64,000 bases of DNA from Roseisolibacter agri (GTDB taxonomy: Bacteria; Gemmatimonadota; Gemmatimonadetes; Gemmatimonadales; Gemmatimonadaceae), in assembly GCF_030159095.1 (NCBI RefSeq), contig NZ_BRXS01000004.1, forward strand, positions 243,673 through 307,672, in the 5' to 3' direction. The position numbers were made by a program, and so were the translations under genes. Shown in pieces: positions 29,858 through 38,888 of the stretch; within the stretch, counting starts at the first letter, position 1; every line of letters starts with the position of its first letter. The notes beneath the pieces were generated by a model that did not search any database, had not been told where the DNA came from, and was given only the letters and a program-made list of their open reading frames with translations.

Positions 29858-31144
29858 ATGTTCGATTCGACGACGCGCACGCTTGTGGTGGTCGGCGCCC
29901 AGTGGGGCGACGAGGGGAAGGGCAAGCTGGTGGACGTCCTGGCGGAGCGGGCCGACTGGGTCGTGCGCTACCAGGGCGGCGCCAACGCCGGGCACACGGT
30001 GCACATCGGCGAGGTGTCGTTCGTCCTGCACCAGATCCCGAGCGGCATCCTGCATCCCGGCGTGCGGTGCGCGATCGGCAACGGCGTCGTGCTCGATCCC
30101 GAGACGCTGTTCCACGAGATCGACGAGCTGGTGACCGACGGCATCGACGTCGAGGGGCGGCTCTACGTCAGCGAGCGCGCGCACCTCGTGCTGCCGTACC
30201 ACAAGCTGGTGGACGCGGAGAGCGCGGCCAGCAAGGCGATCGGCACGACGGGGCGTGGCATCGGCCCCGCGTACGAGGACAAGATCGCGCGGCGTGGCGT
30301 GCGCGTGCTCGACCTGCGCCACCCGGAGCGGATGCGCGAGCTGGTGGAGCGCGGCGCCGCGCACGCGAACGCGCAGCTGGCGACGTTCGGGTCGGCGAAG
30401 CGCGTGGACGTCGAGCAGACGCTGGCGATGCTGGCCGGCCTCGCGCCGCGCCTGCTGCCGCTGGCGGAGGACGTCGGGCTGTGCATCCACCGCGCGCTGA
30501 AGCAGGGCGCCGCGGTGCTGCTGGAAGGCGCGCAGGGCTCGATGCTCGACGTCGACCACGGCACGTATCCGTTCGTGACGTCGAGCAGCACGACGTCGAG
30601 CGGCGCGGCGGTGGGCGTGGGCATCGCGCCGACGGCGATCGACGCGGTGTTGGGCGTGGTGAAGGCGTACACGACGCGCGTGGGCAACGGCCCGCTGCCG
30701 ACGGAGATCCCCGGCGAGCTGGGTGAGGAGGTCCGCCGCCTGGGCAACGAGTTCGGCGCGACCACCGGCCGCGCGCGGCGCTGCGGCTGGTTCGACGCGG
30801 TGGTGGTGCGCTACGCGACGCGCGTGAACGGGCTCACGGGGCTGGCGATGACGAAGCTCGACGTGCTCGACACGCTGGACCGCATCGCGCTGTGCGTGGG
30901 CTACGAGGTGGACGGGGAGCTGTACACCGAGTTCCCGGGCGACCTGACGATGCTGGACCGCGCGGTGCCGAAGTACGAGTGGTTCGAGGGGTGGCAGCAG
31001 CACACGGGCGACGCGCGCACGATGGAGGATCTGCCGCCCGCCGCGCGCCGCTACCTGGACCGCATCCAGGATCTGGTGGAGGCGCCGATCGCGTTCGTGA
31101 GCGTGGGGACGCGGCGGGATCAGATCATTGGAGTCACGCCGTAA
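29858..31144 (+). CDS. purA: Adenylosuccinate synthetase
   Basis: It converts IMP and aspartate to adenylosuccinate using GTP, the first committed step to AMP. The 428-residue product has the GAQWGDEGKGKLVD loop, YQGGANAGHT, GTTGRGIGPAYEDK, EGAQGSMLDVDHGTYP and the C-terminal GVGxRRDQ-like VGTRRDQIIGVTP. The start is the ATG before FDSTTRTLVVVGAQWG. It is isolated from other purine genes. Confidence 0.97.
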   Translation: MFDSTTRTLVVVGAQWGDEGKGKLVDVLAERADWVVRYQGGANAGHTVHIGEVSFVLHQIPSGILHPGVRCAIGNGVVLDPETLFHEIDELVTDGIDVEGRLYVSERAHLVLPYHKLVDAESAASKAIGTTGRGIGPAYEDKIARRGVRVLDLRHPERMRELVERGAAHANAQLATFGSAKRVDVEQTLAMLAGLAPRLLPLAEDVGLCIHRALKQGAAVLLEGAQGSMLDVDHGTYPFVTSSSTTSSGAAVGVGIAPTAIDAVLGVVKAYTTRVGNGPLPTEIPGELGEEVRRLGNEFGATTGRARRCGWFDAVVVRYATRVNGLTGLAMTKLDVLDTLDRIALCVGYEVDGELYTEFPGDLTMLDRAVPKYEWFEGWQQHTGDARTMEDLPPAARRYLDRIQDLVEAPIAFVSVGTRRDQIIGVTP

Positions 31145-31222
31145 CCCTCGGCGATCGGCGCTCGGCGCTCGCTCCGTCGCCGCGACGCCGTGAGCGCCGA
31201 GCGCGGAGCGCCGAGGGCCGAG
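31145..31222. repeat. Palindromic element E1
   Basis: This imperfect inverted repeat abuts the purA stop. The left arm consists of CGGCGCT units and the right arm of AGCGCCG units around a loop near 31174-31190. A closely related copy (E2) lies in frame inside the ABC exporter gene. Confidence 0.75.
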
Positions 31223-31234
31223 GAGATCCATCGC

Positions 31235-32251
31235 ATGGAGTACGTGGACGTGGTCGTGGTCGGCGCCGGTCCCTGCGGTCTCGCGGCGGCGATCAGCGCC
31301 ATGCGCGCGGGGCTGACGGTGGCGGTGATCGAGCGCGGACCGGTGTGCTCCACGATCGTCGAGTACCCGCTGTACGCGACCTTCTTCTCGACGGCGGAGA
31401 AGCTGTCGATCGGCGGGCTGCCCTTCCTGATCGCGGACACCAAGCCGACGCGGCGCGACGCGCTGGCGTACTACCGCGGCGCGGTGCGGCACTTCGGCAT
31501 CCCCGTGCGGCAGTACGAGACGGTGGTCGCGATCGAGGGGAAGTCGCCGCAGCTGCACGTGCGCAGCGTGCGCCGCTCGGGCGAGTCGCGCACGCTGCGC
31601 TGCCGCGCGGTGATCGTCGCGACGGGCTACTTCGGCACGCCGAACAAGCTGCACGTCCCGGGTGAGGATCTCCCGCACGTGAGCCACGTGTATCGCGAGG
31701 CGCACGAGGCGTTCGACCAGGACGTCGTCGTGGTCGGCGGCGGCAACTCGGCCGCCGAGGCGGCGCTGGACCTGTACCGGACGGGCGCGCGCGTGACGCT
31801 GGTGCACTTCGGCCCGACGTGGGACAAGCGCATCAAGCCGTGGGTGCTGCCCGACGTCGCGAACCGGATCGCCGAGGGGAGCATCACGGCGTGCTGGAAC
31901 TCGCGGGTGACGGAGATCCGGCCGGACGTGGTGGTGATCCGCGGCCCGGACGGCGAGCAGGAGCTGGCCGCCGACCACGCCTACCTGCTGACGGGCTTCG
32001 CGCCGGACACGGCGCTGCTGCAGGCGAGCGGCGTGCGCGTCGACCCCGCCACGGGGATCCCGGCGCACGACCCGGCGACGTTCGAGACGAACGTGCGCGG
32101 GATCTACATGGTGGGCGTGCTGGTGGCGGGCTACGACGCGAACCAGGTCTTCATCGAGAACGGGCGCTTCCACGGGGACCGGATCGTGGCGCACCTCACG
32201 GGGAGCGGGCGGGTCGGCGAGGCGCTGATCTCGGAGGACCCGGACTCCTGA
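31235..32251 (+). CDS. ypdA: YpdA-like flavoprotein disulfide reductase
   Basis: A 338-residue FAD/NAD(P)H oxidoreductase resembling YpdA, the putative bacillithiol disulfide reductase. Two dinucleotide-binding motifs are visible: VVVVGAGPCGLAAA at the N-terminus and VVVVGGGNSAAEAAL mid-protein. The CSTIVEYPLYATFFSTAEKL region after the first Rossmann unit and GVLVAGYDANQVFIENGR at the end fit this family. I start at the ATG at 31235, which has an AGGAG about 9 bases upstream; an in-frame GTG at 31190 lies in element E1. No bacillithiol synthesis genes are here. Confidence 0.85.
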   Translation: MEYVDVVVVGAGPCGLAAAISAMRAGLTVAVIERGPVCSTIVEYPLYATFFSTAEKLSIGGLPFLIADTKPTRRDALAYYRGAVRHFGIPVRQYETVVAIEGKSPQLHVRSVRRSGESRTLRCRAVIVATGYFGTPNKLHVPGEDLPHVSHVYREAHEAFDQDVVVVGGGNSAAEAALDLYRTGARVTLVHFGPTWDKRIKPWVLPDVANRIAEGSITACWNSRVTEIRPDVVVIRGPDGEQELAADHAYLLTGFAPDTALLQASGVRVDPATGIPAHDPATFETNVRGIYMVGVLVAGYDANQVFIENGRFHGDRIVAHLTGSGRVGEALISEDPDS

Positions 32252-32253
32252 GG

Positions 32254-32330
32254 CGGCTGCGTGTGACGTGCTGCGTGCTGCGTGTGCAGCCTCGGGACGC
32301 CCCTCACGCAGCACGCAGCACGCAGCCCGG
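32254..32330. repeat. Palindromic element C2
   Basis: It starts at the ypdA stop codon. Left-arm GTGCTGCGTGCTGCGTG units are mirrored by CACGCAGCACGCAGCACG. The core around 32288-32312 is the reverse complement of the C1 core. It lies between ypdA and the glyS promoter region. Confidence 0.78.
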
Positions 32331-32367
32331 TGACGGCCGCCGCCTCCCCGCCGCGACCCGACCCGCA

Positions 32368-32373
32368 TAGAAT
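32368..32373 (+). promoter_or_regulatory. Candidate -10 for glyS
   Basis: TAGAAT lies 30 bases upstream of the glyS ATG, in an AT-richer patch. No convincing -35 hexamer is visible. The 5' leader would be about 24 bases. Confidence 0.35.
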
Positions 32374-32403
32374 TCCGGGTTCACACCGAAACCCAGCCCA
32401 GCC

Positions 32404-33759
32404 ATGCCCGCCAGCAACCAGCCCGACGTGATGGACAAGCTCGTGTCGCTCGCCAAGCGGCGCGGCTTCATCTTCCAGTCCTCCGAGATCTACGGCGGGA
32501 CCGGGTCGGTGTGGGACTACGGCCCGCTGGGCGTGGAGCTGAAGAAGAACATCAAGGACCGCTGGTGGCACGCGCTCGTGCGCATGCGCGACGACGTCGA
32601 GGGGCTCGACGCGGCGATCCTGATGCATCCCAAGGTGTGGGAGGCGAGCGGCCACGTCGCGGGCTTCGTCGATCCGCTCGTCGACTGCAAGGCGTGCAAG
32701 GGCCGCTTCCGCGCCGACAAGCTGCAGGACGCGCGCTGCCCGCGGAAGCCGAGCAAGCAGCCGGGCGAGCACACGGAGTGTCAGCTCACCGAGCCGCGCC
32801 AGTTCAACCTGATGTTCAAGACGTTCATGGGCGCGCTCGAGGACTCCGCGAGCGTCGTCTACCTGCGCCCGGAGACGGCGCAGGGGATCTTCGTGAACTT
32901 CCTGAACGTGCAGCAGTCGACGCGCCAGAAGGTCCCGTTCGGGATCGCGCAGATCGGCAAGGCGTTCCGCAACGAGATCACGCCCGGGAACTTCACGTTC
33001 CGCACGCGCGAGTTCGAGCAGATGGAGATGCAGTTCTTCGTCGACCCGAACGCGGACCACATGGAGTGGTTCGAGTACTGGAAGGCGCAGCGCATGCAGT
33101 GGCACCTCGACCTCGGCCTCAAGGAAGACCGGCTGCACTTCCACCAGCACGGCGCCGGTGAGCTGGCGCACTACGCGCGCGCGGCGTTCGACATCGAGTT
33201 CGACTTCGGCGGCACGCTCGGCTTCCAGGAGATCGAGGGGGTGCACCACCGCGGCGACTTCGACCTCGGGCGGCACCAGGAGTACTCGGGGAAGAAGCTC
33301 GAGTACTTCGACCAGCCCAACAACCGCCGCTTCGTGCCGTTCGTGATCGAGACGTCGGTGGGCGCGGACCGCGTGACGCTCGCCGCGCTGGCCAACGCCT
33401 ACCGCGAGGAGGAGGTCGCGGGCGAGAGCGAGGGCCGCGTGGTGCTCGGCCTGCATCCCGCCATCGCACCGATCAAGGCGGGCATCTTCCCGCTCGTGAA
33501 GAAGGACGGGATGCCCGAGTTCGCGGAGAAGCTCGGCAACGAGCTGCGCCGCCGCTTCCCGGTGTTCTACGACGAGACGGGCGCGATCGGCCGCCGCTAC
33601 CGCCGCCAGGACGAGGTCGGGACGCCGTTCTGCCTCACGGTCGACGGGCAGACGCTGGAGGACAACACGGTGACGGTGCGCGACCGCGACTCGCTGACGC
33701 AGGAGCGCGTGGCCGCCGATCGCGTGGGCGCGTTCCTGGACGAGAAGCTGGCCGGCTGA
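32404..33759 (+). CDS. glyS: Glycyl-tRNA synthetase (single-chain, class II)
   Basis: It charges tRNA-Gly. The 451-residue product is the homodimeric type, not the two-subunit GlyQ/GlyS type. It begins with the [21 protein letters not shown] region, has motif 2 in [20 protein letters not shown], and a C-terminal anticodon-binding domain ending in [13 protein letters not shown] zinc-like Cys set ([10 protein letters not shown] and later CPRKP, ECQL) lies in the insertion at about residues 95-135. The gene follows the C2 element. Confidence 0.95.
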   Translation: MPASNQPDVMDKLVSLAKRRGFIFQSSEIYGGTGSVWDYGPLGVELKKNIKDRWWHALVRMRDDVEGLDAAILMHPKVWEASGHVAGFVDPLVDCKACKGRFRADKLQDARCPRKPSKQPGEHTECQLTEPRQFNLMFKTFMGALEDSASVVYLRPETAQGIFVNFLNVQQSTRQKVPFGIAQIGKAFRNEITPGNFTFRTREFEQMEMQFFVDPNADHMEWFEYWKAQRMQWHLDLGLKEDRLHFHQHGAGELAHYARAAFDIEFDFGGTLGFQEIEGVHHRGDFDLGRHQEYSGKKLEYFDQPNNRRFVPFVIETSVGADRVTLAALANAYREEEVAGESEGRVVLGLHPAIAPIKAGIFPLVKKDGMPEFAEKLGNELRRRFPVFYDETGAIGRRYRRQDEVGTPFCLTVDGQTLEDNTVTVRDRDSLTQERVAADRVGAFLDEKLAG

Positions 33760-33778
33760 GTCGCCCGGCGCCTCCGCG

Positions 33779-35284
33779 ATGGGGGAGCTCACGGTCGACC
33801 GCCTGCGGCGTGCGGCGGAGGCGCTGAGCGAGGACGTCGCGCGCGCGCTCTGGCAGGTGCACGCGGGGCTCGCGCGCGACGTCGCGCTCGCGTCGCTGTA
33901 CGCCCGACACGCCGCGGCGCTGGACGACGAGGCGGTGTCGCTCGCGCGCGAGCTGCTCGACGCGCCAGACGCCCCGCAGCGCGCGCTGGCCGAGTGGGTG
34001 GCGGAGACACGGGTGGCGCGCGCGCTGGCGCCGCTGGACGAGCGCGAGATCGCCTGGGAGCGCGCGGCCGTCGTCCGCCTGTCGGATGGGCGCGCGTTCG
34101 CGTTCGGCGACGTGCCGCGCGCGCTCGCCGACACGCGCGACCGCGCGGCGCGCACCGCGATCGAGGCGGCGCGCGCGCGCCTGGTGGCCACCGAGCTCGC
34201 GCCACGCCGCCGCGAACGCCTGCAGCGCGAGCACGACGCGACGGCCGGGCTGGGGATCGCGGACGGTTACGTGGCGACGTTCGCGCGCACGAGCGGCATC
34301 GACGTGCAGGCGCTGGACGCGGCGGCCGCGCAGCTGCTGCGCGACACGCAGCCGATGTGGGACGACGTGCTGCGCGAGGTCGCGCGGCGGCGCCTGGAGC
34401 TGCCGGCGGGCGAGCCGACGCGCGCCGACGTGCTGGCGCTGCTGCGCGCGCCGGAGTTCGACGGCGGCTTCGCGCCCGGCGGGATGCTGGCGACGGTGCG
34501 CACCCAGCTCGCCGCGATGGGCGTCGACGCGTCGGCGGGTGGGCGCGTGCGCTACGACGTGGGCGAGCGGGCGGGGAAGCGGGCGCGCGCGTTCTGCGCG
34601 CCCGTGCGCATCCCCGACGTGGTGCACGTGGTGCTGCAGCCGACGGGCGGCGCGCACGACTGGCGCACGCTCCTGCACGAGGTGGGACACGCGCTCCATC
34701 TCGCGCACGCGCGGCGCGACCTGCCGTTCGAGGCGCGGTGGGCGGGCGACGCCTCGGTGGGCGAGGGGTACGCGATGCTGTTCGACCAGCTGCCGCTCGA
34801 TCGCGGCTGGCTGCGCCGCTACTCCGATCTCGACGCGTCGCGCGTGCCGGCGTTCCTGCGCGCGGCGGCGTTCGCGGAGCTGTACCTGCTGCGCCGCCAC
34901 GCGGGGAAGCTGCGCTACGAGCTGGCGCTGCACGCGACCGCCGCGTGGGACGACGCGCCGGCGCTCTACGTGGAGACGATGGAGGCGGCGACGTCGGTGC
35001 GGCACGCGGCGGCGGACGCGCTCGTGGACGTCGATCCGCGGCTGTACGTCGCGCGCTACCTGCGCGGCTGGCAGCTGCGGGCCGTGCTGGCCGACGCGCT
35101 GCGCGAGCGCTTCGACGAGGACTGGTGGTGGAACCCGCGCGCGGGGCCGTGGCTGACGGAGACGCTGATGGCGGAGGGCCAGGCGCTCGACGCCGAGCAG
35201 GTCGCGACGCGTGCGACGGGCGGTGGCGGATCCGCGCTCGCGTTCGCGCCGGTCGTCCGCGTGCTCGAGCGACACCTCGGCTGA
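33779..35284 (+). CDS. M3-like zinc metallopeptidase
   Basis: A 501-residue, mostly helical protein with an HExxH motif (HEVGHALH, His-300/His-304) followed about 25 residues later by a Glu in DASVGEGYAMLFDQL, the gluzincin arrangement of M3/M32-type oligopeptidases. There is no signal peptide, so it is probably cytoplasmic. The N-terminal half is Ala/Arg-rich helices as in oligoendopeptidases. It begins 19 bases after glyS and may be cotranscribed with it. The exact family is uncertain. Confidence 0.75.
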   Translation: MGELTVDRLRRAAEALSEDVARALWQVHAGLARDVALASLYARHAAALDDEAVSLARELLDAPDAPQRALAEWVAETRVARALAPLDEREIAWERAAVVRLSDGRAFAFGDVPRALADTRDRAARTAIEAARARLVATELAPRRRERLQREHDATAGLGIADGYVATFARTSGIDVQALDAAAAQLLRDTQPMWDDVLREVARRRLELPAGEPTRADVLALLRAPEFDGGFAPGGMLATVRTQLAAMGVDASAGGRVRYDVGERAGKRARAFCAPVRIPDVVHVVLQPTGGAHDWRTLLHEVGHALHLAHARRDLPFEARWAGDASVGEGYAMLFDQLPLDRGWLRRYSDLDASRVPAFLRAAAFAELYLLRRHAGKLRYELALHATAAWDDAPALYVETMEAATSVRHAAADALVDVDPRLYVARYLRGWQLRAVLADALRERFDEDWWWNPRAGPWLTETLMAEGQALDAEQVATRATGGGGSALAFAPVVRVLERHLG

Positions 35285-35400
35285 GCGGTCCGGGCATCGG
35301 GCGCTCAAGTTCCCGCGGTCCCGTGCCGACAATCACCTCCGGGGGCGTGCGGCCGCGAGCGGCCCGCGCCGGGACCGAACCGGAGACAGGGAGAGCGCAG

Positions 35401-35793
35401 ATGGCGGGACCGATCGGCAGGACCGGCGTGGTGGGCGGCGTCGCGCCGGTGCGCGACCCCGAGCGCGACGGCGTCCGCGAGGGTGGCCGCACGCGCACGC
35501 GCGACGGCGCGGCGCGCCCCGGTCACGAGGCCGCCGATCAGGTGACCATCTCGCCGGACGCGCTGCGCGGCCTGCGCGGCGGCGCCGGTGACGACGCGGA
35601 CGCGACCGGCGGCGACGCGACCAGCGAGGGAGGCGACATGACGACCGAGGGCGCGAGCGGCTTCCGGAACGTCGGCGAGGCGCTGCTGGTGGCGCGCGGT
35701 CTGGCGAACGCGCTGCGCGACGACGCGCCACGCGCGGCGCTCGTGCACGACCTCGTGAGCCCGCAGCGCGCGATCGCGCTGCTGCGGAGCTGA
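35401..35793 (+). CDS. Hypothetical protein, disordered N-terminus
   Basis: A 130-residue protein not recognised. The first half is Gly/Arg/Asp-rich and probably disordered, with a VTISPDALRGL segment near residue 50. The last 45 residues form a predicted helical region (FRNVGEALLVARGLANALRD, then LVHDLVSPQRAIALL). A GGAGA lies about 13 bases upstream of the ATG. VxISxxA segments occur in FlgM-like and other small proteins, but this is too weak to assign. Confidence 0.55.
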   Translation: MAGPIGRTGVVGGVAPVRDPERDGVREGGRTRTRDGAARPGHEAADQVTISPDALRGLRGGAGDDADATGGDATSEGGDMTTEGASGFRNVGEALLVARGLANALRDDAPRAALVHDLVSPQRAIALLRS

Positions 35794-35795
35794 GG

Positions 35796-35960
35796 GCGCG
35801 CCGGACCCGGACGGCGAACGGCAATCTGCAAGGATGAAAGTCTGAGAAGATCCGAGAACGACGGATGGCTCCGCGTGGCGCGAGGTTCCTCGCACTCCAC
35901 CGGAGCCATCCGTCGTTCCCGGATCTAGGCCGATCTTCATCCTTGCCGCCGTCGTAGTTC
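35796..35960. repeat. Palindromic element B1
   Basis: The core is a perfect 17-base inverted repeat (35857-35873 with 35901-35917). Outer segments pair imperfectly (AAGGATGAA near 35830 with TTCATCCTT near 35937). Both sequence and layout match B2 at 62085-62258, including the GGCGCGCCGGACCC flank. It begins a few bases after the upstream stop codon. Confidence 0.85.
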
Positions 35961-36070
35961 GCGTCGGGCTCACGTCGCGGTGGCGAGCGCCTCGCGCAGC
36001 GCAGGCACGCTGACGCATCTTGTCCAGGCCCGCCGCTCGACGAGAAGGATGTCCACGAGCTCACCGCCAC

Positions 36071-36760
36071 ATGCCCACCGCCCTCGTCACGGGTGCCTCG
36101 CGCGGCATCGGCCGCGCGATCGCGCGGCGCCTCGCCGCCACGCACGACATCGTCGCCGTCGCCCGCTCGGGTGACGAGCTGCAGGCGCTCGCGGACGAGA
36201 TCGCGCGCGAGGGCGGCCGCTGCCGCGCCATCCCGCTCGACGTCACCGACGCCGGCGCCGTGCATGCCGCGCTCGATGGGCTGGAGGTCGACGTGCTGGT
36301 GAACAACGCCGGCATCGGCGTGCTGAAGCCGTTCCTGGAGCTGACGCCCGACGAGTGGCGGCGCATGGTGGACGTCAACTTCAACGCGCTCTTCCACGTC
36401 ACGCGCGCCGTGCTGCCCGGCATGGTGGCGCGCGAGGCGGGACACGTCGTCATCATCGGCTCGATCGCGGGGCGCAGCGCGTTCGTGGGCGGGACGTGCT
36501 ACGCCGCCACGAAGCACGCCGTGATGGGCTTCGCCGAGTCGCTGATGCTGGAGGTGCGCGACGCGGGCGTGAAGGTCTCGGTCGTGAGCCCGGGCTCCGT
36601 GGCCACCGACTTCTCGCCGCCCAGGGCGCGCGACGTCGCGTGGCAGCTGCTGCCCGAGGACGTGGCCGAGTCGGTGGCGCACCTGGTCGCGACGCCGCCG
36701 GGCGTGCTGGTGCACCGCCTGGAGGTGCGCGCGCTCTCGCCCAAGCGGCCGCGGGGCTGA
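36071..36760 (+). CDS. Short-chain dehydrogenase/reductase
   Basis: A 229-residue classical SDR. It has the cofactor motif TGASRGIGRAIA at residues 7-18, NNAGIG, and the Ser-Tyr-Lys triad in IIGSIAGRSAFVGGTCYAATK. The substrate cannot be read from sequence. I use the ATG before PTALVTGASRG; 17 extra upstream codons are not family-like. It is followed 15 bases later by the histidine kinase frame. Confidence 0.88.
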   Translation: MPTALVTGASRGIGRAIARRLAATHDIVAVARSGDELQALADEIAREGGRCRAIPLDVTDAGAVHAALDGLEVDVLVNNAGIGVLKPFLELTPDEWRRMVDVNFNALFHVTRAVLPGMVAREAGHVVIIGSIAGRSAFVGGTCYAATKHAVMGFAESLMLEVRDAGVKVSVVSPGSVATDFSPPRARDVAWQLLPEDVAESVAHLVATPPGVLVHRLEVRALSPKRPRG

Positions 36761-36775
36761 GGCCCCACGTCGCGC

Positions 36776-38491
36776 GTGGCCGGCGCATCACCCGCGCGTA
36801 ACCCGGACGCGGGCGAACTCGTCTGGTCCGAGGGCGGTCCGCCCTGCAGATTGGTGGCCACTTCGTCTCGGCGTGCGCCGAAGTCGGCGGCACCGGTCGT
36901 GCGCCGCCCCGCTCCCCGATCCGTGGTCGCCGTGCGCGTCTTCCCGGAAGCAGAGCCCGACCTGTTCGGCCCACCGGCCGCGCCGCCACCCGCGGCGGGG
37001 CCGGGCGACGGCGTCGCCGAGGACGTCGCCGAGTCGGCCCCCGAGGTCGTGGTCGAGCCGTACTTCGAGCGCGCCTCACCCGTCGAACGAACCATGGCCA
37101 AGGTGGCCGACGAGGCCGCGGCGACCGCGCAGCTGGCGCTGCGCGAGCTGGCGGCCGTGCGCGAGATCGCGCGCGCCTTCCACACCGCGGACCGGCTCGA
37201 GGAGCTGTACCAGTTCGCGCTCGAGCGCATCGTGCCGCTGCTGGGCGCGTCGTTCGCGTCGGTGTACGTGCGCGAGGGCCACGGCGACACGATGCGCCTG
37301 GCGGCCGCGCACAACTGGCCCGACCGCTACGCGCGCTGGATGGGCGACGCGCGCGTCCGCCTGGGCAGCGGCCCGAGCGGCGAGGCCGCGGCCGAGCGGC
37401 GCATGGTCGAGGTGCCGGACGTCTTCGCGGATCCGGCGCTCGCAGACTGGCAGGACGTGGCGCGCGAGCTGGGCTTCCGCGCGCTGGTGGCGCTGCCGCT
37501 GGCCGGGAACGGCGCGGGGAGCGGCACGCCGCACGTCTTCGGCGCGATCGCGTTCTACTTCGCCGACGAGAGCCGCCTGGCCGACGACCAGCGCTGGCTG
37601 CTGCGCGTGGTGGCCGACCAGCTGGCCGCGGCGGCCGAGAAGGCCGACCTGATCGACGAGCTGCGGCGCGCCAACGCGGCCCTCGTCGAGAGCAACGCGG
37701 AGCTGGAGCGGCAGTACGTCGCCGTGCTCGAGGCGCGGCGCGTGAAGGACGAGTTCCTGGCGAACATGAGCCACGAGCTGCGCACGCCGCTGGCCGCGGT
37801 GCAGGGCTACGTGGCGCTGATGCTCGACGAGCTCTCGGGCCCGCTGACGGAGGCGCAGCGCGAGGACCTGGTGCGGGTGCGCGGCGCCGGCAGCCGGCTG
37901 CTGGAGCTGATCGACAACCTGCTGGAGCTGACGACGCTCAAGCGCGGCGGGCTGGAGGTCCACGTGGACGAGTGCGATCCGCGCGCGCCGCTGCAGGACG
38001 CGATCGCGCAGGCGACGGGCCGCGCGGGGACGGTCGCGCTGCGGGTGGAGGAGCCGACGACGCTCCTGCCGCCGCTCCGCAGCGACCGCAAGAAAATCGC
38101 GAAGATCCTCGTTAGCTTGCTGGCCAACGCGTACAAGTTCACCGCGGCGGGCGAGGTCATCGCCTCGGTGGAGGTGCGCGACGGGCGGGTGGCGTACCGG
38201 GTGCAGGACACCGGGATCGGCATCCCGCCCGATGCACAGCAGATGGTCTTCGACGAGTTCCGGCAGGTGGACGGCTCGGCGGTGCGGCGGTACGGCGGCT
38301 CGGGGCTCGGCCTGGCGCTCGCCCGGCGGATCGCCCGACTGCTCGGCGGCGACATCGCGCTGGAGTCGGCGGTCGGGCAGGGATCGACCTTCACGGTCGA
38401 GCTGCCGCTCGACTTCTACCCGCCGGTCGATCCGAACAGCGCGCTGGGCACGCCCGCCCTGGGGGTGCCCGCGATCCCGTGGCACGGGTGA
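36776..38491 (+). CDS. GAF-domain sensor histidine kinase
   Basis: A soluble sensor kinase of up to 571 residues. An N-terminal Pro/Ala-rich stretch of about 100 residues is followed by a GAF domain (about 125-290), a coiled-coil linker, HisKA with the phospho-acceptor in MSHELRTPLAAVQGYV (His-333 by this start), and a HATPase_c domain with N, G1 and G2 boxes (LVSLLANAYKFT, VQDTGIGIPPDAQ, GSGLGLALARRIA). No transmembrane segment is evident. The start is uncertain: the GTG at 36776 has no clear ribosome-binding site and an ATG at 37094 is possible. No response regulator is adjacent. Confidence 0.85.
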   Translation: MAGASPARNPDAGELVWSEGGPPCRLVATSSRRAPKSAAPVVRRPAPRSVVAVRVFPEAEPDLFGPPAAPPPAAGPGDGVAEDVAESAPEVVVEPYFERASPVERTMAKVADEAAATAQLALRELAAVREIARAFHTADRLEELYQFALERIVPLLGASFASVYVREGHGDTMRLAAAHNWPDRYARWMGDARVRLGSGPSGEAAAERRMVEVPDVFADPALADWQDVARELGFRALVALPLAGNGAGSGTPHVFGAIAFYFADESRLADDQRWLLRVVADQLAAAAEKADLIDELRRANAALVESNAELERQYVAVLEARRVKDEFLANMSHELRTPLAAVQGYVALMLDELSGPLTEAQREDLVRVRGAGSRLLELIDNLLELTTLKRGGLEVHVDECDPRAPLQDAIAQATGRAGTVALRVEEPTTLLPPLRSDRKKIAKILVSLLANAYKFTAAGEVIASVEVRDGRVAYRVQDTGIGIPPDAQQMVFDEFRQVDGSAVRRYGGSGLGLALARRIARLLGGDIALESAVGQGSTFTVELPLDFYPPVDPNSALGTPALGVPAIPWHG

Positions 38492-38552
38492 GCGCGCGCC
38501 GGCGCGTCGCGGACCCGACCGACGTCCCGTTCCGCCGCCCCGCGGCCCTCCG

Positions 38553-38888
38553 ATGAACTACCAGCTCGGCCGGACCCTGCAGGAGACCCACACCACCCTC
38601 GCGCCGGCCGAGGTGCTGGCCGCGGCCAAGCGGTTCTTCGCGGGGCGCCAGGGGATCTACGCCGCCTTCGTCGAGAAGGAGGGCCCGACGTACGTGAACC
38701 TCCGCGGCCAGGGCGGCGAGGAGCTGATCATCGGCGTCCAGCCGGCCGAGAACGGCACGCGCGTCAGCGGGTCGACCTACATCTTCGACCAGCAGGTCGG
38801 CCGCTTCTTCGCGACGCTGCCGCCGTACCCGACCGAGGACCGCACGGACGGGTCGCACGACGCCACCGGCACGGAGACGCAGCCGTGA
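38553..38888 (+). CDS. Hypothetical protein, first of an overlapping small-gene pair
   Basis: A 111-residue soluble protein. An N-terminal amphipathic helix region (TLAPAEVLAAAKRFFAGR) is followed by strand-rich sequence (IYAAFVEKEGPTYVNLR, ELIIGVQP, RVSGSTYIFDQQVGRFFATL) and a short acidic tail. No family is recognised. It lies 61 bases after the histidine kinase, and its stop overlaps the start of the next gene (GTGA). Confidence 0.7.
   Translation: MNYQLGRTLQETHTTLAPAEVLAAAKRFFAGRQGIYAAFVEKEGPTYVNLRGQGGEELIIGVQPAENGTRVSGSTYIFDQQVGRFFATLPPYPTEDRTDGSHDATGTETQP

Noticed and set aside
29738-32368. An 876-codon minus-strand frame opposite purA and ypdA
   Set aside because: Same antisense artefact; purA and ypdA are clear.
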